Shown: positions 52,656 through 62,520 of the stretch, piece by piece
How positions within the stretch are numbered: position 1 is the first letter of the stretch
Layout: each line of letters starts with the position of its first letter
Source: Herbiconiux ginsengi
GTDB taxonomy: Bacteria > Actinomycetota > Actinomycetes > Actinomycetales > Microbacteriaceae
Length of the DNA: 64,000 nucleotides
NCBI RefSeq assembly: GCF_900107435.1
Contig: NZ_FNPZ01000001.1
Span: forward strand, 158,960 to 222,959
Reading direction: 5' to 3'
Translations under genes and position numbers: made by a program
The notes under the pieces: generated by a model
Told to the model about the DNA's origin: nothing
Databases searched by the model: none
Seen by the model: the letters and a program-made list of their open reading frames with translations, nothing else

Positions 52656-54248
52656 CTACTCGGCGGCGCTCTGTTCCTTCAGCTTCTCGACGACCTCGTC
52701 GTACCGAGGGCTGTTCATGAAGTTGTCCACCGAGACGTGCTCGGCGCTGGGGGTGCGCTCCTGCGCCCGCGGCGTGAGCTCCCGCTGCGTGATCACCAGG
52801 TCGACGTCGTCGTCGAGGTTGGCGATGGCCTTGTTGACCACGGTGACGCCCTCGATTCCGGCCTTCTTGATCCTATTCCGCAGCACCGATGCGCCCATGG
52901 CGCTCGAGCCCATGCCCGCGTCGCAGGCGAACACGATGTTGCGGATGGGGCGGGTGTCCGTGAGCAGCGAGGTCTCCTCGGCTACCGCCTCGGCGTCGCC
53001 GGCGGGCACCCCCTCGGCTCGGAGGTTGGCGAGCACCGAGCTCTCCTTGCCCTTGTTGGCCTGGGTCTGGGCGATGGCCGCACTCAGGTCGCCCGCGCCC
53101 TCCTTCTCGAGGTCGCGCCGGCGACTCGCCCGCAGGATGACGGCGGTGACGATGAACGAGACGGCGGCGGCCGCGATCACCGAGAGGATGACGCCGACGT
53201 AGCTGTCCGGTGCGGTCTGGGCGAGCACGGCGATGATGCTGCCGGGTGACGCCGGGGCGCGCAGGCCCGAGTTGAACAGCACGTTCACGAACACGCCGGT
53301 CGCACCTCCCGCGATGGCGGCGAGGATCGTCATCGGCTTCGACAGCACGTACGGGAAGTAGATCTCGTGGATGCCGCCGAAGAACTGGATGATCGCAGCT
53401 CCCGGAGCGCTCGCCTTCGCCAGCCCTATGCCGAAGATGGAGAACGCGAGGAGGATGCCGAGGCCCGGCCCGGGGTTCGCCTCGATCAGGAAGAGGATGG
53501 ACTTGCCCTGCTCCGCCACCTGCTGGACGCCGAGCGGCGTGAACACACCGTGGTTGATGGCGTTGTTGAGGAAGAGCACCTTGCCCGGCTCGACGAGCAG
53601 CGAGGCCAGCGGCAGCAGACCGGCCGTGATCAGCCAGTCCACGCCCACTTCCAGCGCCTTCGACAGGCCCTGGATCACCGGTGCGATGCCGAAGAAGCCC
53701 GCGATGGCCAGAAGACCGCCCAGGATGCCGGCCGAGAAGTTGTCGACCAGCATCTCGAATCCGGCCTTGATCTTGCCGGCCCAGATGCGGTCGACCTGCT
53801 TGATCAGCCAGGCGCCCAGCGGCCCCATGATCATGGCCCCGATGAACATCGGGATGTCGGCGCCCACGATGACACCCATCGTCGCGATGGTGCCCACCAC
53901 ACCGCCACGCGCGCCGTAGACCATGCGGCCACCGGTGTTCGCGATCAGGAGCGGCAGCAAGTAGGTGATCATCGGGCCGACCAGACCCACATACTGCGGG
54001 AAGGTCGTGCCGTCGTCGGCCTGCGCGAGAGCTGTCGCCGCGCCCGTCCACCCGATGGCGTCGGCGTTGCCGAAGCCTCCGAGGATGCCGTTCGGCAACC
54101 ACCCGGTGGCGATGAACAAGCTGGTGATGAGTCCCCACGCGATGAACGCGGGGATGTTGGGCATGACCATGCCGCTGAGGAAGGTTCCGAAGCGCTGGAC
54201 GCGCACTCGGGCTCCACCTCCGGTCTTCGTTTCCGACGCCGTTGTCAT
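52656..54248 (-). CDS. mtlA: Mannitol PTS permease EIICB
   Basis: Membrane EIIC domain (residues about 20-375, with NIPAFIAWGLITSLFIATGW and the sugar-site GGIHEIYFPYVL) joined to an EIIB domain (435-530) with the phosphocysteine Cys442 in FACDAGMGSSAMGAS. No EIIA is attached; mtlF supplies it. 530 residues is normal for EIICB-Mtl. Fifty-two nt after ptsI. Confidence 0.97.
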   Translation of the reverse strand: MTTASETKTGGGARVRVQRFGTFLSGMVMPNIPAFIAWGLITSLFIATGWLPNGILGGFGNADAIGWTGAATALAQADDGTTFPQYVGLVGPMITYLLPLLIANTGGRMVYGARGGVVGTIATMGVIVGADIPMFIGAMIMGPLGAWLIKQVDRIWAGKIKAGFEMLVDNFSAGILGGLLAIAGFFGIAPVIQGLSKALEVGVDWLITAGLLPLASLLVEPGKVLFLNNAINHGVFTPLGVQQVAEQGKSILFLIEANPGPGLGILLAFSIFGIGLAKASAPGAAIIQFFGGIHEIYFPYVLSKPMTILAAIAGGATGVFVNVLFNSGLRAPASPGSIIAVLAQTAPDSYVGVILSVIAAAAVSFIVTAVILRASRRRDLEKEGAGDLSAAIAQTQANKGKESSVLANLRAEGVPAGDAEAVAEETSLLTDTRPIRNIVFACDAGMGSSAMGASVLRNRIKKAGIEGVTVVNKAIANLDDDVDLVITQRELTPRAQERTPSAEHVSVDNFMNSPRYDEVVEKLKEQSAAE

Positions 54249-54299
54249 GACGACTTCTCCGTTTCTGTGATGGTGGTGATTCGGGGTGGTGCGTGGGTT

Positions 54300-55973
54300 C
54301 TAGGAGGTGGCCGCTGCCGTCGCGGCGGCGGTCACGGCGGCTCGCGCTTCGACGGCGCTGTCGGCCGAGAGTGCCAGGTCGGCGAATCGCCGGGCGTCGT
54401 CGAGCGTGAACCGGGCGAGCTCGGCACGCACGTCGGCGAGAGCGGAGGGCGACATCGACAGGGTGGTGGCGCCGAGGCCCACCAGCACGACGGCGAGCAG
54501 CGGGTCGGCCGCGGCCTCGCCACAGATGCCGACCGGTTTGCCCGTGGCGTGACCGGCGGCGCCGACCTCGCCCACGAGCTTCAGAACGGCAGGATGCCAG
54601 GGGTCCTGGAACGAGGCCACTGAGCCGAGCAGGCGGTCGGCTGCGAGGGTGTACTGGGTGAGGTCGTTGGTGCCGATCGACGCGAAGTCGGCGTCGGCGA
54701 GAATGCGGTCGGCGAGCAGCGCCGACGACGGCACCTCCACCATCACACCGGCGGTCTTCAGTCCCACCTCGCGGGCGAGCGCGGTGAAGTAGCGGGTCTC
54801 CTCCACGGTCGACACCATCGGCGCCATCACCCACACCTCCGCGTCGGACTCGGCGTCGGCCTGCGCCAGCGCCGTGAGCTGATCGCGCAGGATCGGCTCG
54901 TTGGCCCGGAGTGCGCGGAGGCCGCGCAGGCCGAGTGCCGGGTTCTCCTCGGGCGCGTCGTTGAGGAAGCTGAGCGGCTTGTCGGCGCCCGCATCCAGGG
55001 CTCGCACGACCACCTTCTTGCCGGCGAAGGCCTCGAGCAGCCGCAGGTACTGCGCCTTCTGCTCCTCGACGCTGGGCGCACTGGCGGCGTCGAGAAAGAG
55101 GAACTCGGTGCGGAACAGGCCGACGCCCTCGGCGCCCTTCTCCAGCGCGTCGGCTGCGCCGTCCGCCGAGCCGAGGTTCGCGAGCAGAGGGATCGGCGTG
55201 CCGTCGGCGAGCCGTCCTGGGCCGGTCGCGGAACGGCGTGCGGCCTTCAATTCGGCCGCGCGCGCGATGGCCGTGGCCCGCTCCTCGTCATTGGGCGAGA
55301 CCGTGACGGTGCCGGTTCCCGCGTCGACGACGACCTCGGTGCCGTCGGCCAGGCTCAGCGCATCCGTCACGCCCACGATCGCCACGATCGACTTCTCACG
55401 GGCCAGGATGGCGGTGTGCGATGTGGGCCCGCCGTCGCTGGTCACCAGGGCGAGCACCTTGTCGAGGTCGAGCAGCGCCGTGTCGGCCGGGGCCAGATCG
55501 CGGGCGACGAGCACGAAGGGCTCGTCGGGGTCGGGCACGCCGGGCGCGGGAACGCCACGGAGATGGGCGACGACGCGCTGCGACACGTCGTCGAGGTCGG
55601 TGGCGCGCTCGCCCATGTAGCCGCCCATGCTCACGAGCAGGTCGCGGAACGAGGCGAAGGCCTCGAACACGGCGCGTTCGGCGGTGGCGCCGCCGTCGAT
55701 CCGCACACCGACGTCGTCGATCAGGGTGGGGTCCTCGGCCATGAAGGCCTGGGCCTCGAGCACGTCTTTCGCCGAACCACCCGCTCGCTCTCCGCGATGC
55801 CGGATGACGGCGGCCGTGGCGGCGAGGGAAGCACGAGCCCGCTCCTTCTCGGCGTCGGGCGTCAGGGTGCTCGGAGTCTCTTCGGGCTCGGGCAGAGGAT
55901 CGGGCATCCGGAGAACGGCGCCCACGGCGATGCCGCGCCCGATCCCGGTGCCGCGCAGTGTCGACTCGGCCAT
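54300..55973 (-). CDS. ptsI: PTS Enzyme I (PEP-protein phosphotransferase)
   Basis: Takes phosphate from PEP and passes it to HPr. The 557 residues have the swivelling domain with active His186 in SDGGPTSHTAILARE, and the PEP-binding barrel with GVGLFRTEFLFLD, MAPMVSTVEE and FASIGTNDLTQYTLAADR, GICGEAAADP. ATG 55973 overlaps the ptsH stop (TGATG); a GTG three bases before is possible. Linked here to mannitol-specific genes rather than being a general ptsHI pair on its own. Confidence 0.97.
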   Translation of the reverse strand: MAESTLRGTGIGRGIAVGAVLRMPDPLPEPEETPSTLTPDAEKERARASLAATAAVIRHRGERAGGSAKDVLEAQAFMAEDPTLIDDVGVRIDGGATAERAVFEAFASFRDLLVSMGGYMGERATDLDDVSQRVVAHLRGVPAPGVPDPDEPFVLVARDLAPADTALLDLDKVLALVTSDGGPTSHTAILAREKSIVAIVGVTDALSLADGTEVVVDAGTGTVTVSPNDEERATAIARAAELKAARRSATGPGRLADGTPIPLLANLGSADGAADALEKGAEGVGLFRTEFLFLDAASAPSVEEQKAQYLRLLEAFAGKKVVVRALDAGADKPLSFLNDAPEENPALGLRGLRALRANEPILRDQLTALAQADAESDAEVWVMAPMVSTVEETRYFTALAREVGLKTAGVMVEVPSSALLADRILADADFASIGTNDLTQYTLAADRLLGSVASFQDPWHPAVLKLVGEVGAAGHATGKPVGICGEAAADPLLAVVLVGLGATTLSMSPSALADVRAELARFTLDDARRFADLALSADSAVEARAAVTAAATAAATS

Positions 55974-56242
55974 CACTCGGCGTCCAGGTTCTTCGAGAGC
56001 AGCGCGACGAGTTCGTCGAGCACGGTATCGGCCGAGTCGGCCTCGGAGACGAGGGTGAGCGCGTCGCCCTTCTCGATGCCGAGCGAGATCACGCCGAGGA
56101 TGCTCGCCGCGTTCACCGGCTTGCCACCGGCCTTGGAGATCTGCACCGGCACACCCGCCTTCGCGACGGCCTGGGTGAAGATCGTGGCGGGGCGGGCGTG
56201 CAGCCCGTGCGTCGACGCCATCTCAACTGTTCGTTCAGCCAT
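55973..56242 (-). CDS. ptsH: PTS phosphocarrier HPr
   Basis: Small phosphocarrier, 89 residues from ATG 56242, which AGGAGA precedes at 7 nt. His15 sits in THGLHARPAT, the canonical site, and NAASILGVISLG includes the Ser that HPr kinase would modify in Firmicutes (Ser48); no such kinase is in the window. Between the lone IIB and ptsI in the operon. Confidence 0.97.
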   Translation of the reverse strand: MAERTVEMASTHGLHARPATIFTQAVAKAGVPVQISKAGGKPVNAASILGVISLGIEKGDALTLVSEADSADTVLDELVALLSKNLDAE

Positions 56243-56254
56243 GTCCAACTCTCC

Positions 56255-56602
56255 TTAGCTCGGCTCAGCGGTGAGCCTGTGGATCGAACCCTGCGGGGCG
56301 GCGAGGAGTTCGGTGACCAGATCGGCGGCGAGCTCGGCGCCCGCTCCGCCGAACACGGTGTCGGGAAGCAGGGCCACGCGGGTGCCCGCCGCATCCGCAC
56401 GTTCGTGCAGTTCGGCGAACCGCTCGGCCAGATGCGGCCCGACGAGCAGCACGTCGGTGGCGGCGAGCCGCTCGTCGAGATCGGAGAGCGTTGCCGCCTC
56501 GACAGTCAGATCGAGGCCACGAGTGCGGGCGACGCCGCGCAGCCGGAGCGCGAGGAAGGTGCTCGACGCCCCCGCCCCGCACACGATCAGCACCTTGTCC
56601 AC
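56255..56602 (-). CDS. Stand-alone PTS IIB-like protein
   Basis: A 115-residue cytosolic protein whose N-terminus DKVLIVCGAGASSTFLALRL has the phosphocysteine (Cys8) and P-loop-like curve of the lactose/cellobiose-type IIB fold (PTS_IIB). The GTG at 56602 is preceded by AAGGAGG at 5 nt; an upstream in-frame extension is not protein-like. No IIC or IIA partner of that type is nearby: the permease in this operon already carries its own IIB. First gene of the minus-strand PTS operon. It may phosphorylate a regulator such as MtlR or serve a permease encoded elsewhere. Confidence 0.75.
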   Translation of the reverse strand: MDKVLIVCGAGASSTFLALRLRGVARTRGLDLTVEAATLSDLDERLAATDVLLVGPHLAERFAELHERADAAGTRVALLPDTVFGGAGAELAADLVTELLAAPQGSIHRLTAEPS

Positions 56603-56706
56603 GCACGCCTCCTTGCGCCTTGCTTTGTCTGCATCGATCCTCCGCCACCACGGGCTCCGCATCCAGCAGCCTTGCTTCCGCACCCCCGGAAGGTCCACGA
56701 AGCGTT

Positions 56707-56712
56707 TAGGGT
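56707..56712 (+). promoter_or_regulatory. Candidate -10 (TAGGGT) for mtlR
   Basis: TAGGGT ends 5 nt before GTG 56718 and 8 nt before ATG 56721; no ribosome site. Confidence 0.35.
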
Positions 56713-56717
56713 GACTG

Positions 56718-58655
56718 GTGATGAGAGCGAAGTACGAACGGCTGCTGGACTACCTGGCAGAGACCGACGACTGGGTGACCGCGGGAGAGCTCGCCGACCG
56801 CCTGGGCGTCACGACGCGCAGTGTGCGCAGCTACGTCACGAGCGTCAAGACGGCCGCAAAGCCGCTCGACGTGATCACCTCGTCGACCAGCGGCTACCGC
56901 CTGAACCGCGAGGCCTACGCCAGTTTCGTCACCGACCTCCGCACCCGCGACTCCGAGAGCGGCAGCCCGCGCGAGCGGGTGCACTCCGTGATCCGAGCGC
57001 TCGGCGACGCGCCATCCGGCCTCGACGTCTATGACCTCGCCGTGAGCCTGTACGTCAGCGAGTCGACGATGGAGGCGGATCTGCGCAAAGCCAAGATCCT
57101 GATCGAGGAGGCCGGTCTCTCACTCGCCCGCCGCGGCAGCGTGGTGTCGCTGGCCGGCAGCGAACTCAACCGACGCCGGCTGCTCAGCCGCATCTTCCGC
57201 GACGAGAGCGCGCAGGGCTTCCTCGATCTCGAGAACATCCAGCGCGAGTTCGCCTCGGGAGATCTCGGGGCGAACCTCGGCGCCTTCAAGTCCGATCTGC
57301 TCGCCATGCTCGACGGCGAGGGCTATTTCGTCAACGAGTACTCGATCAACAACGTGCTCCTGCACGTGGCGATCGCCGTCGACCGGGTCTCGAAGGAGCA
57401 GTCGATCGGGCCGGCCGAGGAGCGACCGGCGTCGGAGACCATCCGCGAGATCGCCGAGCGGCTCGACGGTCTGATCCGCGCGCATTTCGGCACCGCTCTC
57501 AGCGTCCGCGAACTCACCTACCTCTCGGTGCTGCTCACGACCCGCGTGCTCACCCCCGGTCACGACCAGCCCACTGAGACCGTGGCCTCCACCTATCTGG
57601 CCGACGCCGACCTGGCCGAGATGCGTCGCATCGTGCGGCTCGCCAGCGAGGAGTACCTGGTCGACCTCGACGACGACGACTTCATCGTGCGGCTCAGCCT
57701 GCACATCCGCAACCTGGTCGCCCGGGCCCAGGAGAACTCCTACTCCCGCAATCCGATGACCCGGTCGATCAAGGGCTCGTACCCGATGATCTACGAGCTC
57801 GCCGTCTTCATCGCGAGCCAGATCCAGCGGAGCGAGGACATCACGATCAACGACGACGAGATCGCCTACATCGCACTCCACGTCGGATCGCACCTCGAGC
57901 GGCAGAACCTGCGCGAGGAGCGCGTGACCTGCGCGATCGTCTGCCCCAACTACTACGACATGCACGTGATGCTGCGCGACAAGCTCGAAGCCGAACTCGG
58001 CTCGGAGCTGCAGGTCGACGTGGTGATCACGCGCGCCGACGTCGACTGGGCCGCGCTCTCCTCCGACATCGTGGTCACCACCATCCAGGCGCCCACCGCT
58101 CGCGACAACGTGGTGGTCATCCAGCCCTTCCTCACCGCGACCGACTTCGAGGCGGTGCGCCGGGCGATCGCCACGGTGCGCCGGCACCGGCGCCGGATGC
58201 AGATCAAAGACGAGTTGCTCCAGTACTTCGACGAGCGCCTCTTCTGGCGCAACCTGACTGCGCCGTCCGAGGCGGTCATGATCCGAACCCTCGGCGACTC
58301 CATGCGCGCCCTCGGCGTGATCGACGAGAGCTATGTCGAGGGGGCGATCGAGCGCGAGCGGATGTCGTCGACCGCGTTCACCGACACCATCGCCGTTCCG
58401 CACGCGATGGTCATGAGCGCCAGCCGCACCGCGATCGCGATCGTGGTGAACGAGACCCCGATGGCCTGGGGCGAGAACCGGGTGAACGTGATCGCGCTCA
58501 TCGCGTTCAGCGAAAGCGGCCGCAAGGCGTTCCAGGACGTGTTCGACCAGCTGGTCGAGGTGTTCTCCGACCGCGACGACCTGCAGCGGATCGTGAAGCG
58601 TGCATCCGATTTCCCGTCGTTCATCGACGAACTCGTGCACGTGATGGACACCTGA
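56718..58655 (+). CDS. mtlR: PRD-containing PTS regulator (MtlR/BglG type)
   Basis: Transcription regulator controlled by phosphorylation. Order: two helix-turn-helix regions (residues 1-60, VTAGELADRLGVTTRSVRSYV, and about 95-150), PRD1 (about 190-290), PRD2 (about 300-410 with EIAYIALHVGSH), an EIIB-like domain with Cys in AIVCPNYYDMHV, and an EIIA-like domain with His in TIAVPHAMVM. 645 residues is typical of MtlR activators. It is divergent from the PTS operon across a 115-nt gap, so it probably controls it and possibly itself. GTG 56718 and ATG 56721 are both possible starts. Confidence 0.92.
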   Translation: MMRAKYERLLDYLAETDDWVTAGELADRLGVTTRSVRSYVTSVKTAAKPLDVITSSTSGYRLNREAYASFVTDLRTRDSESGSPRERVHSVIRALGDAPSGLDVYDLAVSLYVSESTMEADLRKAKILIEEAGLSLARRGSVVSLAGSELNRRRLLSRIFRDESAQGFLDLENIQREFASGDLGANLGAFKSDLLAMLDGEGYFVNEYSINNVLLHVAIAVDRVSKEQSIGPAEERPASETIREIAERLDGLIRAHFGTALSVRELTYLSVLLTTRVLTPGHDQPTETVASTYLADADLAEMRRIVRLASEEYLVDLDDDDFIVRLSLHIRNLVARAQENSYSRNPMTRSIKGSYPMIYELAVFIASQIQRSEDITINDDEIAYIALHVGSHLERQNLREERVTCAIVCPNYYDMHVMLRDKLEAELGSELQVDVVITRADVDWAALSSDIVVTTIQAPTARDNVVVIQPFLTATDFEAVRRAIATVRRHRRRMQIKDELLQYFDERLFWRNLTAPSEAVMIRTLGDSMRALGVIDESYVEGAIERERMSSTAFTDTIAVPHAMVMSASRTAIAIVVNETPMAWGENRVNVIALIAFSESGRKAFQDVFDQLVEVFSDRDDLQRIVKRASDFPSFIDELVHVMDT

Positions 58656-58707
58656 GTCGCTCGCCGGGCTCCGGGCGCGAAACCTCAGCCAGGGGCCGCG
58701 CCCGCGG

Positions 58708-59562
58708 CTACGGGATGGGGACGGGAGTCACACCGAGCGGTGCGAGCGCGGCGGCGCCGCCGTCTTCGGCGGTGAGCACCCAGATGCCGTCCTTGTGCAC
58801 CGCGACCGAGTGCTCCCAGTGCGACGACATGCTGCCGTCGGCGGATGCCACGGTCCACTCGTCGTCGCGGGTGTAGGTCTCGGTGGTGCCGGCCGTGATC
58901 ATCGGCTCGATCGCCACGACCAGCCCGGGCTTGACCTCGGGTCCACGTTGGCGCACGCGGTAGTTGAACACCGGCGGCGCCTCGTGCATGCTGCGGCCGA
59001 TGCCGTGACCGATGTAGTCGGTGAGGATGCCGTAGGTCGCTCCCTCGAGCGTCGACGGGTGCTCCTCGACGAACTCCTCGATCGCCTCCCCGACCTCGTT
59101 CAGATGGCGGGCCGAGGCGAGGCGCGCGATGCCGTGCCAGAGCGACTGCTCCGTCACGTCGGAGAGCAGGCGCCGCGCCGCGACCTCCTCCGGCCGACTC
59201 GGGTCGTCGAGCACCACGGTGATCGCGGAGTCGCCGTTCCAGCCACCGACGTCGGCGCCGCTGTCGATCGACACGATGTCGCCGGGCTGCAGGATGCGCG
59301 ACCCGGGGATGCCGTGCACGATGTCGTCGTTCACCGAGGTGCATACCGTGTGGAAGTAGCCCGGCACCATCTGGAAGTTCGACACCCCGCCGAGCGAACG
59401 GATGGTGCGGTCGGCGATCGCGTCGAGCTCCAGCGTCGAGATGCCCGGTCGGATCGCCTCCCGCACGGCGGCGAGGGAGGCTGCGGTGACGAGTCCGGGC
59501 TGCACCATGAGGCACAGTTCAGCGGGCGTCTTGTAGATACCCGGCGTCTTGCGACGGATCAT
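58708..59562 (-). CDS. map: Type I methionine aminopeptidase
   Basis: Removes initiator Met. The 284 residues have an N-terminal extension (KTPGIYKTPAELCLM, about residues 4-18) and the metal site: His in GYFHTVCTSVND, Asp in SIDSGAD, Asp further on, GHGIGRSMHEAP and AIEPMIT, all five ligands. Ends the spc-type unit in this window: in most genomes infA follows directly, but here the PTS block intervenes. 13 nt after adk. Confidence 0.96.
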   Translation of the reverse strand: MIRRKTPGIYKTPAELCLMVQPGLVTAASLAAVREAIRPGISTLELDAIADRTIRSLGGVSNFQMVPGYFHTVCTSVNDDIVHGIPGSRILQPGDIVSIDSGADVGGWNGDSAITVVLDDPSRPEEVAARRLLSDVTEQSLWHGIARLASARHLNEVGEAIEEFVEEHPSTLEGATYGILTDYIGHGIGRSMHEAPPVFNYRVRQRGPEVKPGLVVAIEPMITAGTTETYTRDDEWTVASADGSMSSHWEHSVAVHKDGIWVLTAEDGGAAALAPLGVTPVPIP

Positions 59563-59575
59563 GGGGCCCGACCGA

Positions 59576-60181
59576 TCATCGACTCGCGAGGGCGGCGATG
59601 ATCCGCCCGGTGACCTCGTCGATCTCCCCGAGACCGTCGACGTTCACCACGAGCCCGCGCCCCGCGTAGACGTCGATCAGCGGAGCGGTCTGCTCGGCGT
59701 AGACGTCGAGGCGGTGCCGGATGACCTCTTCGGTGTCGTCGCTCCGGCCCTGCTCGGCCGAGCGCTTGAGCAGCCGGGAGACGACCTCCTCGGTGTCGGC
59801 CGTGAGCACGATCACCGCATCCAGCGAGGACGCGTTGGCGCCCAGGATGTCGTCGAGCTCCTCCACCTGCTGCAGCGTGCGCGGGTAGCCGTCGAGCAGG
59901 AAGCCGTCCACCACGTCGGGCTGGCTGAGGCGGTCGCGCACCAAGTCGTTGGTCAGGGAGTCGGGAACGTACTGGCCCGCATCCATGTACTCCTTGGCCT
60001 TCACGCCGAGCTCGGTTCCGTTCTTCACGTTCTCTCGGAAGATGTCACCGGTGGAGATGGCCGGAATCCCGTAGGTCTCCGACAGGCGCGCCGCCTGCGT
60101 CCCCTTGCCGGCACCCGGGGGGCCGATCAGGAGGAGGCGGAGCGAGCTGGTCACGGCCGGCTCGCTCTGCCCATCCGTCAT
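59576..60181 (-). CDS. adk: Adenylate kinase
   Basis: Interconverts AMP + ATP and 2 ADP. The 201 residues have [11 protein letters not shown] (20-30), [20 protein letters not shown] and a short LID (about [10 protein letters not shown]), so no zinc finger. An N-terminal run of 13 residues precedes the P-loop. The ATG at 60181 overlaps the secY stop as ATGA. Confidence 0.97.
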   Translation of the reverse strand: MTDGQSEPAVTSSLRLLLIGPPGAGKGTQAARLSETYGIPAISTGDIFRENVKNGTELGVKAKEYMDAGQYVPDSLTNDLVRDRLSQPDVVDGFLLDGYPRTLQQVEELDDILGANASSLDAVIVLTADTEEVVSRLLKRSAEQGRSDDTEEVIRHRLDVYAEQTAPLIDVYAGRGLVVNVDGLGEIDEVTGRIIAALASR

Positions 60182-61500
60182 CGCAGGAGTCCCTCGTAGT
60201 GGCGTTGCTGCAACTGCGAGTCGATCTGCTTCACCGTCTCGAGGCCGACGCCGACGATGATCAGGATGGATGCGCCACCGAACGGGAAGTTCTGATTCGC
60301 GCCCACCGCCGCCAGGGCGATGAGCGGAAGCAAGGCGATCAAACCCAGATAGATCGATCCGGGGAGCGTGATGCGCGTCAACACGTAGTCGAGGTACTCG
60401 GCCGTCGGGCGTCCCGCGCGGATACCCGGGATGAAGCCACCGAACTTCTTCATGTTGTCGGCGACCTCTTCGGGGTTGAAGGTGATCGCGACGTAGAAGT
60501 AGGTGAAGCCCACGATGAGCAGGAAGTACAGCAGCATGTAAAGCGGGTGATCGCCACGCACCAGGTAGTTGTTGATCCAGGTCACCCAGCCGGCCGGCGC
60601 CTCGCCGGGCGCGGGCTGGTTGAACTGTGCGATCAACGCCGGCAGGTAGAGCAGCGACGACGCGAAGATCACGGGCACCACGCCGGCCATGTTGACCTTG
60701 ATGGGGATGTACGTGTTGTTGCCCCCGTAGGTACGCCTCCCGACGACGCGTTTGGCGTATTGCACGGGGATGCGTCTCTGCGAGAGTTCGACGAACACCA
60801 CGAGCGCCATCACCGCGAGTCCGACCGCGATCACCAGCAGGAAGATCTCGAAGCTCTTGGTCTGGGCGATGAGCCAGAGCGACTCGGGGAAGCGAGCGGC
60901 GATCGAGGTGAAGATCAGCAGCGACATGCCGTTGCCGATGCCGCGCTCGGTGATCATCTCGCCGAACCACATGATGACACCGGTACCGGCGGTCATCGTG
61001 ATGACCATGAGCAGGATGGCGTACCAGGCGTCGTTGGTGATGAGCTGGCCGCACTCGGCGACCGTCGAGGTGCCGAACAGCGCGCCGCTCCGGGCCACCG
61101 TGATCAGCGTGGTCGACTGCAGGATACCCAGCGCGATGGTGAGGTAGCGGGTGTACTGCGTGAGCTTGCTCTGGCCCGACTGGCCCTCCTTGTAGAGGGT
61201 CTCGAAGTGCGGGATGACCACGCGCAGCAGCTGCACGATGATCGAGGCCGTGATGTACGGCATGATCCCCAGCGCGAAGATCGAGAGTTGCAGGAGGGCG
61301 CCACCCGAGAAGAGGTTGACGAGCTCGTACAAGCCGGACGTGTTCTGGTTCGCGGCAAGACAGGTCTGCACGTTTCCGAAGTCCACGAAGGGAGCGGGGA
61401 TGAACGACCCCAGTCGGAACAAGGCGACGATGCCGAGCGTGAAGCCGATCTTCCGGCGGAGATCCGGCGTGCGGAAGATCCTCGCGACGGCTTTGAACAA
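60178..61500 (-). CDS. secY: Preprotein translocase SecY
   Basis: Channel subunit of the Sec translocon. From the TTG at 61500 the protein is 440 residues, the family length, with ten membrane helices; [54 protein letters not shown] and [15 protein letters not shown] are typical. AGGAGG 7 nt before the TTG decides the start; an ATG at 61560 would add 20 residues of untypical sequence. Follows rplO after 136 nt. Confidence 0.97.
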   Translation of the reverse strand: MFKAVARIFRTPDLRRKIGFTLGIVALFRLGSFIPAPFVDFGNVQTCLAANQNTSGLYELVNLFSGGALLQLSIFALGIMPYITASIIVQLLRVVIPHFETLYKEGQSGQSKLTQYTRYLTIALGILQSTTLITVARSGALFGTSTVAECGQLITNDAWYAILLMVITMTAGTGVIMWFGEMITERGIGNGMSLLIFTSIAARFPESLWLIAQTKSFEIFLLVIAVGLAVMALVVFVELSQRRIPVQYAKRVVGRRTYGGNNTYIPIKVNMAGVVPVIFASSLLYLPALIAQFNQPAPGEAPAGWVTWINNYLVRGDHPLYMLLYFLLIVGFTYFYVAITFNPEEVADNMKKFGGFIPGIRAGRPTAEYLDYVLTRITLPGSIYLGLIALLPLIALAAVGANQNFPFGGASILIIVGVGLETVKQIDSQLQQRHYEGLLR

Positions 61501-61636
61501 AAGGGGGCCTCCTGCGTACGTGTGTGGCTTAATGCCAAGAAAGCCGGTGACCCAGTTCATGGCCTCGACAGGCTACATCATTCTCATGACGCAGACATCG
61601 ATCGCGCACGAACCAGGCCACCGGTTTTTGGGGTAC

Positions 61637-62335
61637 CTACTTGACGGAACCACCCGCGGCGACGATCTTCTGCTCAGCAGAGCCGGAGACCTTGTCGACC
61701 GCAACGTTCAGCTTAACCGCAATGTCGCCATTGCCGAGAACCTTCACCTTTTCGTTCTTGCGAACGGCACCCTTGGCGACCAGGTCGACCACGGTGACGT
61801 CTCCACCCGAGGGGTAGAGCTCCGCGAGCTTCTCCAGGTTCACGACCTGGTACTCCACCCGGAACGGGTTCTTGAAGCCGCGCAGCTTCGGGGTGCGCAT
61901 GTGTAGAGGCATCTGCCCACCCTCGAAGCCGACGCGCACCTGGTAGCGGGCCTTCGTGCCCTTGGTGCCACGACCGGCGGTCTTTCCCTTGGAACCCTCA
62001 CCACGGCCGACGCGCGTACGCGCCTTCTTGGCGCCGGGCGCAGGGCGCAGGTGGTGCACCTTGAGCACGTGCTCGCGGGGACCGGCGGTCTCGGCATCCT
62101 TGGCGGCGGCCTTCGGTGCAGCCTTGGCCGCGGGGGCCTTGGCAGCGGCCGGAGCCTTCTCCGCGGCCGGAGCCTTCTCGGCGGCAGCCTTGGGAGCAGC
62201 AGCCTTCTTGGGGGCAGCAGCCTTGGCCGGAGCCTTCTCCGCTGCGTCCGCCTTGGGAGCCGCAGCAGCCTTAGGTGCCGCTGCCTTCTTCGGAGCCGCC
62301 TTCTCGACGGTCTCCTTGGCTTCGTTCTCAGCCAT
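61637..62335 (-). CDS. rplO: 50S ribosomal protein L15 with Ala/Lys/Pro-rich N-terminus
   Basis: The L15 core starts near residue 88 ([27 protein letters not shown]...) and runs to the end, matching the usual 145-residue protein. In front is about 85 residues of AKAP/KAAAPK-type low complexity, similar to a histone H1 tail. The ATG at 62335 shares a base with the rpmD stop (TAATG). The extension is clearly part of the same open frame with a proper start. Confidence 0.95.
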   Translation of the reverse strand: MAENEAKETVEKAAPKKAAAPKAAAAPKADAAEKAPAKAAAPKKAAAPKAAAEKAPAAEKAPAAAKAPAAKAAPKAAAKDAETAGPREHVLKVHHLRPAPGAKKARTRVGRGEGSKGKTAGRGTKGTKARYQVRVGFEGGQMPLHMRTPKLRGFKNPFRVEYQVVNLEKLAELYPSGGDVTVVDLVAKGAVRKNEKVKVLGNGDIAVKLNVAVDKVSGSAEQKIVAAGGSVK

Positions 62336-62520
62336 TAGTCAATCTCCTCGACCTTCACCAGGTGTGCGACGGTGCGCACGTAGCCACGGTTCTGGGCGTT
62401 GTCTTCGCGCACCACGATGTCGTGGATGCGCTTCAGTCCGAGGCTGCGCAGCGTGTCACGCTGGTTCTGCTTCTCGCTGATCTTGGACTTGATCTGGGTG
62501 ATCTTCAGGCGCGCGGCCAT
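62335..62520 (-). CDS. rpmD: 50S ribosomal protein L30
   Basis: A 61-residue protein, [20 protein letters not shown], ending [13 protein letters not shown], the standard L30. The ATG at 62520 is in a TGATG overlap with the rpsE stop, and its TAA stop overlaps the rplO start. A longer reading upstream would enter rpsE and is rejected. Confidence 0.97.
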   Translation of the reverse strand: MAARLKITQIKSKISEKQNQRDTLRSLGLKRIHDIVVREDNAQNRGYVRTVAHLVKVEEID

